Part shown: one piece after another, positions 1-3,794 of the stretch | Position numbering within the stretch: position 1 is the first letter of the stretch | Layout: every line of letters begins with the position of its first letter | DNA from: an uncultured Clostridia bacterium | Lineage (GTDB): Bacteria > Bacillota > Clostridia > Christensenellales > Borkfalkiaceae | Direction: 5' to 3' | DNA: 5,069 bases | NCBI GenBank assembly: GCA_947629225.1 | Contig: CANRCY010000113.1 | Location: forward strand, 1 to 5,069 | Notes under the pieces: model-generated | Told to the model about the DNA's origin: nothing | The model's input: only the letters and a program-made list of their open reading frames with translations | The model's database searches: none | Made by a program: the position numbers and the translations under genes

Positions 1-1
1 G

Positions 2-325
2 CCCGCCGCTGCTCCGCCGCCCCAAGCGGAAGTTTCCCGTGCGGAAGAGGGGGACGCCGCGCAGCGAGTATCAAAAGCCCATCGTATCATCCTTCTTTCC
101 GTGATTTTGTTCTTTGGTATCGTAATTTTAACGTTCGTTCTGTTGATTTTAGGGCTTCGAGCTTATCCAACAAACATGGGACAGAGCTATGTAGTTCATG
201 ATGATTGGCACTTTTCCGATAAATTTATTTTTTGGACGGCGTTTACAGTTGCAATTGTGATCGTAGCGGTGTTGGTGTTTCTGATCGTCCGTCTTGCGCG
301 CAAAGGGAGACGACCGCGCAAGTGA
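2..325 (+). CDS. C-terminal part of a two-helix membrane protein of unknown function (5' end off window)
   Basis: The reading frame is open from base 2 to the TGA at 323-325, giving 107 visible residues; the start lies to the left of the window. A GTG at 101 sits inside the first hydrophobic segment with no ribosome binding site, so it is not the start. The visible part begins with a Pro/Ala-rich, then acidic, soluble stretch (residues 1-28). Two hydrophobic helices follow, at about 29-52 and 75-96, separated by a loop of about 22 residues (YPTNMGQSY...HDDWHF). The protein ends in a very basic tail (ARKGRRPRK). By the positive-inside rule both ends should be cytoplasmic and the short loop outside. 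A Pro/Ala-rich linker before paired helices is common in Firmicute proteins that carry an N-terminal zinc-ribbon, but no zinc-ribbon is visible here. Function unknown. Confidence 0.75.
   Translation, partial: PAAAPPPQAEVSRAEEGDAAQRVSKAHRIILLSVILFFGIVILTFVLLILGLRAYPTNMGQSYVVHDDWHFSDKFIFWTAFTVAIVIVAVLVFLIVRLARKGRRPRK
293..322 (+). other. Hairpin at the 3' end of the membrane protein gene
   Basis: CTTGCGCG (293-300) pairs with CGCGCAAG (315-322) over 8 bp around a 14-nt loop, ending immediately before the TGA. A T5 run lies about 10 nt downstream (333-337), which is too far for a classical intrinsic terminator. It may protect the 3' end or act as a weak terminator. Confidence 0.3.
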
Positions 326-340
326 TCGGGGTATTTTTCA

Positions 341-361
341 GATTTTTGAGCGCGAAAAATC
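341..361. terminator. Possible weak AT-rich terminator hairpin
   Basis: GATTTTT (341-347) can pair with AAAAATC (355-361) around a GC-rich 7-nt loop. It lies between the membrane protein stop and the lipoprotein promoter. The stem is nearly all A-T, so this is weak evidence for a terminator. Confidence 0.25.
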
Positions 362-413
362 AAATGTAAAAAAATTTATACAAGAAAACCGCAAAATGTA
401 AAGTAATTCTTTA

Positions 414-442
414 TAGACAAAGTCCGAGATCGGTGGTAAAAT
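414..442 (+). promoter_or_regulatory. Promoter of the lipoprotein operon
   Basis: TAGACA (414-419, 5 of 6 to the sigma-A -35 consensus) is followed after 17 bp by TAAAAT (437-442, 5 of 6 to TATAAT). TG at 434-435 makes an extended -10. Transcription should begin near 449, leaving a leader of about 45 nt before the ATG at 495. No other candidate in 326-494 has both boxes at proper spacing. Confidence 0.65.
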
Positions 443-479
443 TTGGTCAAACAAGGGGCGACCTTGAAGATTTATCATG

Positions 480-489
480 AAGGAGGAAG
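480..489 (+). promoter_or_regulatory. Ribosome binding site that sets the start of the first lipoprotein
   Basis: AAGGAGGAAG is a near-perfect Shine-Dalgarno sequence; GGAGG (482-486) lies 8 nt before the ATG at 495. An in-frame ATG at 477 lies upstream of this site and has no ribosome binding site of its own, so 495 is the start. The paralogous second gene begins at the equivalent codon. Confidence 0.85.
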
Positions 490-494
490 TAGGA

Positions 495-1253
495 ATGAAG
501 AAGTTTGCGTGCGTTGCATTATCTCTTGCAGCGATCTGTATGGCGACTTGTATGAGCGCCTGCACGGAAGAAAACAAGGGCGACGAGAGCGCTTCGATGG
601 GCTATACCATAAGCCTATCGAAAAGCCTGATCGTCTTTGATGAGCAGGAATTTTCGCCTGATAACGCTTATGCCACGGTATATTTTGGAGCCAGGTTGAA
701 TGATCCGAAGGTTTGGGAGTCTCACATCGACGCATATTCCTATGCCCTTTTTATCGGAGAGTCAACGATAGATTTCATGAACGACATGGGATTTTCTTGG
801 CGAGACTACGACAAAGGCGTTGCTATTTTTGATGAAATCATTTCAAAGCCGTTTGAGGAAATGTCGACCGTCAGCTCATTGTCGAAACCAGTGTGCATCA
901 TCCACGGCGAGCGGGGAAAGGAAGGATATTTATCGAACAAATATGGTCTTGATGAGACCTATAATAAAGAAACGGGAGAGATTTTGACTTTGAAGTTTCT
1001 CTATTCCAAGCGTGTCAAACTTCCAGAAGAACTCTTTGAAGAAGAAGGAGAGTTGGCGTTCATTTATTCCATTCCGATGGGAGTTGGCGATAGCAATGGG
1101 AATCGCTGGTTCAACGGCAACAACGGCGGTGGGAGTGAAACCGTGAATGTTCATTATGAAAAGAAGGACGGCATGGTCACGCTCGAAGATAGGGTCGTAT
1201 ATGATAGAAAGATGTTCCCCAATACCAAGATGCTCGACTTGGAAGAGGAATGA
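495..1253 (+). CDS. Secreted lipoprotein of unknown function, copy 1 of a tandem pair
   Basis: A 252-residue predicted lipoprotein. Residues 1-22 form a signal peptide (MKK start, hydrophobic core) ending in the lipobox MSAC, so Cys23 should be lipid-modified after signal peptidase II cleavage and anchor the protein on the outer face of the membrane. A short Glu/Asp/Ser-rich linker (TEENKGDESAS) follows. The remaining ~215 residues alternate hydrophobic and polar positions with many aromatics and look mostly beta-rich; one Asn/Gly-rich loop (FNGNNGGGSE) lies near residue 203. No enzyme motif or family is recognised. The signal peptide is unusually Cys-rich (Cys 6, 15, 19, 23). It is the first gene of a three-lipoprotein operon behind a good promoter, with 30 bp to copy 2. 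Residues 38-227 are identical to copy 2; the last ~25 residues differ strongly. Confidence 0.9.
   Translation: MKKFACVALSLAAICMATCMSACTEENKGDESASMGYTISLSKSLIVFDEQEFSPDNAYATVYFGARLNDPKVWESHIDAYSYALFIGESTIDFMNDMGFSWRDYDKGVAIFDEIISKPFEEMSTVSSLSKPVCIIHGERGKEGYLSNKYGLDETYNKETGEILTLKFLYSKRVKLPEELFEEEGELAFIYSIPMGVGDSNGNRWFNGNNGGGSETVNVHYEKKDGMVTLEDRVVYDRKMFPNTKMLDLEEE
607..1177 (+). repeat. 571-bp perfect direct repeat, unit 1
   Basis: Identical base for base to 1396-1966 when read side by side. The flanking coding sequence is diverged: 11 mismatches in the 112 nt before it, and about 25 in the 75 nt after it. It covers codons 38-227 of lipoprotein copy 1. Confidence 0.95.
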
Positions 1254-1267
1254 TCAAAAAGTTTATC

Positions 1268-1276
1268 AAGGAGAAA
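1268..1276 (+). promoter_or_regulatory. Ribosome binding site of lipoprotein copy 2
   Basis: AAGGAGAAA lies with GGAG (1270-1273) 10 nt before the ATG at 1284. The preceding TTTATCA also occurs before copy 1 (471-477), so the duplicated unit includes the translation start region. Confidence 0.75.
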
Positions 1277-1283
1277 GCAAGAA

Positions 1284-2045
1284 ATGAAGAAGATTGCGTG
1301 CGTTGCATTGTCGCTTGCGGCGCTTTGCATGGCGACTTGTCTGAGCGCCTGCACGGAAGAAAACAAGGGCGACGAGAGCGCTTCGACGGACTATCCCATA
1401 AGCCTATCGAAAAGCCTGATCGTCTTTGATGAGCAGGAATTTTCGCCTGATAACGCTTATGCCACGGTATATTTTGGAGCCAGGTTGAATGATCCGAAGG
1501 TTTGGGAGTCTCACATCGACGCATATTCCTATGCCCTTTTTATCGGAGAGTCAACGATAGATTTCATGAACGACATGGGATTTTCTTGGCGAGACTACGA
1601 CAAAGGCGTTGCTATTTTTGATGAAATCATTTCAAAGCCGTTTGAGGAAATGTCGACCGTCAGCTCATTGTCGAAACCAGTGTGCATCATCCACGGCGAG
1701 CGGGGAAAGGAAGGATATTTATCGAACAAATATGGTCTTGATGAGACCTATAATAAAGAAACGGGAGAGATTTTGACTTTGAAGTTTCTCTATTCCAAGC
1801 GTGTCAAACTTCCAGAAGAACTCTTTGAAGAAGAAGGAGAGTTGGCGTTCATTTATTCCATTCCGATGGGAGTTGGCGATAGCAATGGGAATCGCTGGTT
1901 CAACGGCAACAACGGCGGTGGGAGTGAAACCGTGAATGTTCATTATGAAAAGAAGGACGGCATGGTGAAGTTGGATCAAAAGGTTGTATACGATAGAGAA
2001 ATGTTCTCAAAAGTGAAGTTCTTGGATCTGGAAGAGCAATCGTAA
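1284..2045 (+). CDS. Secreted lipoprotein of unknown function, copy 2 of a tandem pair
   Basis: A 253-residue predicted lipoprotein and tandem paralogue of the gene at 495, in exact register (offset 789 bp, no internal gaps). The signal peptide ends in a textbook lipobox, LSAC, with lipid-modified Cys23. The linker and the main domain match copy 1; residues 38-227 are identical. Differences are confined to the signal peptide (F4I, I14L, M20L), the start of the mature domain (MGYT versus TDYP) and the C-terminal tail, which reads KLDQKVVYDREMFSKVKF here. The tail keeps its overall pattern (VVYDR, MF, LDLEE), so both copies look functional. It is 30 bp after copy 1 and 34 bp before the third, broken lipoprotein gene, so one transcript is likely. 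No known domain is recognised; a role in binding or envelope function at the cell surface would be a guess from localisation only. Confidence 0.9.
   Translation: MKKIACVALSLAALCMATCLSACTEENKGDESASTDYPISLSKSLIVFDEQEFSPDNAYATVYFGARLNDPKVWESHIDAYSYALFIGESTIDFMNDMGFSWRDYDKGVAIFDEIISKPFEEMSTVSSLSKPVCIIHGERGKEGYLSNKYGLDETYNKETGEILTLKFLYSKRVKLPEELFEEEGELAFIYSIPMGVGDSNGNRWFNGNNGGGSETVNVHYEKKDGMVKLDQKVVYDREMFSKVKFLDLEEQS
1396..1966 (+). repeat. 571-bp perfect direct repeat, unit 2
   Basis: Second unit of the perfect repeat, inside lipoprotein copy 2. It starts right after the A/C difference at 606/1395 and ends right before the C/G difference at 1178/1967. Confidence 0.95.
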
Positions 2046-2065
2046 AAAAAATTTAATAATTTTAT

Positions 2066-2073
2066 AAAGGAGG
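2066..2073 (+). promoter_or_regulatory. Strong ribosome binding site of the third lipoprotein gene
   Basis: AAAGGAGG is a full Shine-Dalgarno match, 6 nt before the ATG at 2080. It shows that translation of the broken gene was meant to start at 2080 rather than at any internal codon after the frameshift. Confidence 0.85.
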
Positions 2074-2079
2074 CGGGTC

Positions 2080-2417
2080 ATGAAACTTGGAAAGAGGGCT
2101 TTGGCGGTGTTTGTCGGACTCATTGCGATCGTCGCCGCAAAGAGGACGCCTCCGCGGAGGGCGGCTATGTGTACGGGCATGTGCCCGTCGATTGCCCCGT
2201 GACCGAATTTTCTTGCGAAAAAGGGGAAGCCAAGTTTCACTTTTCGATCGGCGAGAAATTTGCAAACGAGCTTGAATTGTTCTGCGTGACGCTCTGGTAT
2301 GATTATGACGTTCGGAACGTGTATCTACCGATGATCGTTTCCGAGGACTTGAAGGAAGAAAAGCCGATCGAGTTTCCCGAGTACGATGACAGCCATGTCC
2401 GCCCGTCGAAAGGATAA
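2080..2417 (+). pseudogene. Short lipoprotein gene broken by an apparent 1-base deletion in its lipobox
   Basis: Translation from the ATG at 2080, behind a strong ribosome binding site, gives a clean signal-peptide start (MKLGKRALAVFVGLIAIVA), then shifts into an Arg/Pro-rich run and stops at TGA 2200-2202 after 40 residues. The +1 frame is open from there to TAA 2415-2417 and reads like a real protein (KEDASAEGGYVYGHVPVD..., ending HVRPSKG). Adding a single T between 2136 and 2137 turns GCC-GC into GCC-TGC. That joins the frames and creates a perfect lipobox, IVAC, giving an intact 112-residue lipoprotein with lipid-modified Cys20. The mature part (~93 residues) is acidic, rich in aromatics and has two further Cys; no family is recognised. 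It is the last gene of the lipoprotein operon, 34 bp after copy 2. Either a recent null mutation or a sequencing/assembly error explains it; the unbroken state of the rest of the frame favours a very recent event or an error. Confidence 0.8.
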
Positions 2418-2443
2418 GAATTTGTGGAAATATTCAAAATTGG

Positions 2444-2477
2444 ACATCCCCGCGCAGAGCTTGCGCGGGGATGTTTT
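2444..2477 (+). terminator. Rho-independent terminator of the lipoprotein operon
   Basis: ACATCCCCGCGCA (2444-2456) pairs with TGCGCGGGGATGT (2462-2474) in a perfect 13-bp stem with a 5-nt loop, followed by a short TTTT run (2474-2477, overlapping the stem end). It lies 27 bp after the stop of the third lipoprotein gene. The T-run is short but the stem is very stable. Confidence 0.8.
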
Positions 2478-2500
2478 GCCATTTATCAATCGTTTGCAAG

Positions 2501-2525
2501 CGGCAGGGTGAAATCCCGCCGTTTT
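2501..2525 (+). terminator. Second, terminator-like hairpin
   Basis: CGGC-A-GGG (2501-2508, one bulged A) pairs with CCCGCCG (2515-2521) around a 6-nt loop, followed by TTTT (2522-2525). It probably backs up the terminator before it, insulating the downstream regulator gene from operon read-through. Confidence 0.5.
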
Positions 2526-2554
2526 CGTGTATGTGAGTGATTTTCCAAGCAAAG

Positions 2555-2577
2555 ATCATTTGTCCCGATTTTGTCTC
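2555..2577 (-). promoter_or_regulatory. Shared 23-bp operator-like motif, WYL gene promoter
   Basis: On the minus strand this reads GAGACA-N5-GGGAC-N2-ATGAT, with GAGAC and GGGAC starting 11 bp apart, about one helical turn. The same motif, in the opposite orientation, lies before the protease promoter at 3669-3691. Here it ends 9 bp upstream of the -35 box, a position typical of an activator site. Confidence 0.6.
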
Positions 2578-2586
2578 GTATTATAG

Positions 2587-2616
2587 TTGATTTTTGAAAA
2601 ATGTTTATGATAGAAT
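2587..2616 (+). promoter_or_regulatory. Promoter of the WYL regulator unit
   Basis: TTGATT (2587-2592) and TAGAAT (2611-2616) are separated by 18 bp. An overlapping TATGAT (2606-2611) is a better box but is badly spaced. The -35 context ATAGTTGA also occurs at the protease promoter (3690-3697). Transcription would start near 2623, leaving a leader of about 27 nt. Confidence 0.55.
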
Positions 2617-2649
2617 AAGAAAAATCCAATTGAAAGATAAGATTTTCCT

Positions 2650-3369
2650 ATGAGCACTGAATCCAAAAAATTAGCGCCGTTGCGCATTTTACAAATTTTA
2701 CAGAAACACAGTTCGCCCGAACATCCGCTGTGGCAGGAGGAGATCCGGCAGTATCTTTTCGGGGACTATGGCATTGAGCTCGAACGCAAAGCGATCGGGC
2801 GCAATCTTGCCTGTTTGCGCGATGCGGATTTCGAGATCGTCAACATTCCCAAACGCGGATACTATCTCGAAACGCTCGGATTCGATTACTTTGACCTGTG
2901 TTTGATCATTGACGCCATTCTTTCGAGCAAACACATCACGTCGGAGCATGCAGGAGAGCTTTTGTATAAGTTGAAGTCCCTTGCGCACGACGCCCTTCCC
3001 TTTGGATCGCAACATGTGGAATCCCTCGGCGAACGAAGCGAAGAGGGTATGTGGGAACTTTTCATTGCGCTTCAACGCGTCAATTTTGCGATCGGCGCGA
3101 AAAAACGGATCGAGTTTGACTATGCGGAAGATATGGGAAATGCGGAAAAGAGACACTGCCGTGCGATTCCAAGAAGGATTCTGTTACACGAACAGACCTA
3201 TTATCTCCTTGCGTATGACAGGGGAAGATATGTTTTTTACCGTCTCGACCGAATGAGCCGCACGCATGCCTTGTTGCTTAGGAAAAAAAGCTACCCGAGA
3301 AGAGACATGGAAGCCGAAGCGCGTGCAATCGAAGCCTTTTTTCACACAGAGTTGCGCGATGAAACTTAA
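2650..3369 (+). CDS. WYL-domain transcriptional regulator with N-terminal HTH
   Basis: A 239-residue DNA-binding regulator. Residues 9-72 look like the HTH_11-type winged helix of the WYL family: a LRILQILQKHS helix, HPLWQEEIRQYL, then LERKAIGRNLACLRDADFEI as the recognition part and a GYYLE wing strand. A helical linker (about 76-145) follows. The C-terminal WYL domain (about 147-212) shows KKRIEFDY, RAIPRRILLHEQTYYLLAY and FYRLDRM; the signature Trp-Tyr-Leu is Tyr-Tyr-Leu at 184-186, and Arg198/Arg201 match the usual ligand-pocket basic residues. WYL domains are thought to sense nucleotide or nucleic-acid ligands. The protein is shorter than typical family members (~300 or more) and ends soon after WYL, so the C-terminal WCX extension appears absent. 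The ATG at 2650 is the only usable start, since the HTH begins at residue 9, yet no Shine-Dalgarno precedes it. It is followed 15 bp later by the 65-residue gene. Confidence 0.88.
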   Translation: MSTESKKLAPLRILQILQKHSSPEHPLWQEEIRQYLFGDYGIELERKAIGRNLACLRDADFEIVNIPKRGYYLETLGFDYFDLCLIIDAILSSKHITSEHAGELLYKLKSLAHDALPFGSQHVESLGERSEEGMWELFIALQRVNFAIGAKKRIEFDYAEDMGNAEKRHCRAIPRRILLHEQTYYLLAYDRGRYVFYRLDRMSRTHALLLRKKSYPRRDMEAEARAIEAFFHTELRDET

Positions 3370-3373
3370 AAGC

Positions 3374-3379
3374 GAGGTG
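3374..3379 (+). promoter_or_regulatory. Ribosome binding site of the 65-residue protein
   Basis: GAGGTG lies 5 nt before the ATG at 3385 and only 2 nt before an in-frame TTG at 3382, so ATG is the start. The surrounding AGCGAGGT is the same core used before the protease gene (3781-3788). Confidence 0.7.
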
Positions 3380-3384
3380 CATTG

Positions 3385-3582
3385 ATGAAACGAAAGATCA
3401 TCGATACAAAATATAAATTTTTCTCGGTTTTCGATTCCGACACGGGTTCGTATTTCAGAACGGGGATCTTGGACGAAACGGAAAAGACGGGAGATCCGTC
3501 TCCCGTAAGCCCCGAGGGCGTGAAGGGTGCGGTTGCCGTGGCGGGCGTCATTGATGAATTTACCGAAAAATATTGCAAATGA
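3385..3582 (+). CDS. 65-residue protein of unknown function
   Basis: A small soluble protein, co-transcribed with the WYL regulator (15-bp gap, no promoter between) and ending just before a strong terminator. It starts with a basic, aromatic segment (MKRKIIDTKYKFFSVFD), then DSDTGSYFRTGILDE, which resembles a beta-hairpin. A Pro/Gly-rich linker (TGDPSPVSPEGVKG) and a C-terminal helix-like part (AVAVAGVIDEFTEKYCK) follow. There is no signal peptide, membrane segment or recognised motif; one Cys stands next to the C-terminus. The good ribosome binding site, operon position and terminator support a real gene. The SVFDSDTGSYFRTGILD stretch reminds me of the N-terminus of some larger Clostridial proteins, so a truncated relative is possible, but I cannot confirm it. 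A perfect hairpin (3487-3506) lies within the gene. Confidence 0.7.
   Translation: MKRKIIDTKYKFFSVFDSDTGSYFRTGILDETEKTGDPSPVSPEGVKGAVAVAGVIDEFTEKYCK
3487..3506 (+). other. Intragenic perfect hairpin with UCCG tetraloop
   Basis: ACGGGAGA (3487-3494) pairs with TCTCCCGT (3499-3506) over 8 bp around TCCG, a UNCG-class tetraloop in RNA. It lies inside the 65-residue gene and has no following T-run, so it is not a terminator. Confidence 0.5.
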
Positions 3583-3598
3583 AGATCACACGGTAGCC

Positions 3599-3635
3599 AA
3601 GAAGTCGGGAGTGCGTCCCGACTTCTTTGTTGTTA
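3599..3635 (+). terminator. Rho-independent terminator of the WYL unit
   Basis: AAGAAGTCGGGA (3599-3610) pairs with TCCCGACTTCTT (3616-3627) in a perfect 12-bp stem with a 5-nt loop, followed by a T-rich tail (TGTTGTTATG). It lies 16 bp after the stop of the 65-residue gene and separates this unit from the protease gene. Confidence 0.88.
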
Positions 3636-3668
3636 TGTTTACAAAAAAATTCCAAAAATTTTCCTCAT

Positions 3669-3691
3669 GAGACATTTTTGGGACGCATGAT
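3669..3691 (+). promoter_or_regulatory. Shared 23-bp operator-like motif, protease promoter
   Basis: Reads GAGACA-N5-GGGAC-N2-ATGAT and matches the minus-strand motif at 2555-2577 at 17 of 23 positions, with no gaps. It ends 2 bp before the -35 box, so a bound regulator would touch RNA polymerase. Confidence 0.6.
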
Positions 3692-3693
3692 AG

Positions 3694-3723
3694 TTGAATT
3701 CTCAATTCGGAATTTGCTATAAT
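3694..3723 (+). promoter_or_regulatory. Strong promoter of the AAA+/M41 protease gene
   Basis: TTGAAT (3694-3699) and a perfect TATAAT (3718-3723) are separated by 18 bp, with TG at 3715-3716 making an extended -10. The spacer carries AATTC-G-GAATT (3704-3714), a small inverted repeat that could hold a repressor. Transcription would start near 3730, leaving a leader of about 65 nt. Confidence 0.8.
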
Positions 3724-3737
3724 GCCGTCATAAAGAA

Positions 3738-3755
3738 AAAGCGCGTTGCCGCTTT
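3738..3755 (+). other. Hairpin in the protease mRNA leader
   Basis: AAAGCG (3738-3743) pairs with CGCTTT (3750-3755) around a 6-nt loop, about 8 nt after the expected transcription start. Such 5' hairpins often stabilise mRNA. No riboswitch is recognised. Confidence 0.35.
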
Positions 3756-3794
3756 ACAAAATTTCCATCGAAAAAAATATAGCGAGGTATATTC

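Noticed and set aside
477..494. Upstream in-frame ATG at 477 as start of lipoprotein copy 1
   Set aside because: The Shine-Dalgarno AAGGAGG lies after this ATG and points to 495. The second copy also starts at the codon equivalent to 495.
475..1524. Repeated minus-strand open frames opposite the lipoprotein genes
   Set aside because: They appear twice only because the underlying plus-strand genes are duplicated. They are Arg/Ser/Pro-rich shadow translations.
2131..2150. Programmed ribosomal frameshift rather than mutation in the third lipoprotein gene
   Set aside because: There is no slippery heptamer or stimulatory structure at the junction, and shifting here would still leave no lipobox Cys. 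A missing T explains both at once.
2169..2417. Separate gene starting at GTG 2169
   Set aside because: No ribosome binding site precedes it, and it would start in the middle of a protein-like stretch that continues upstream to the lipobox junction.
2698..3156. Minus-strand open frame of 152 codons opposite the WYL gene
   Set aside because: It overlaps a gene with clear HTH and WYL motifs on the plus strand and lacks its own start signals.
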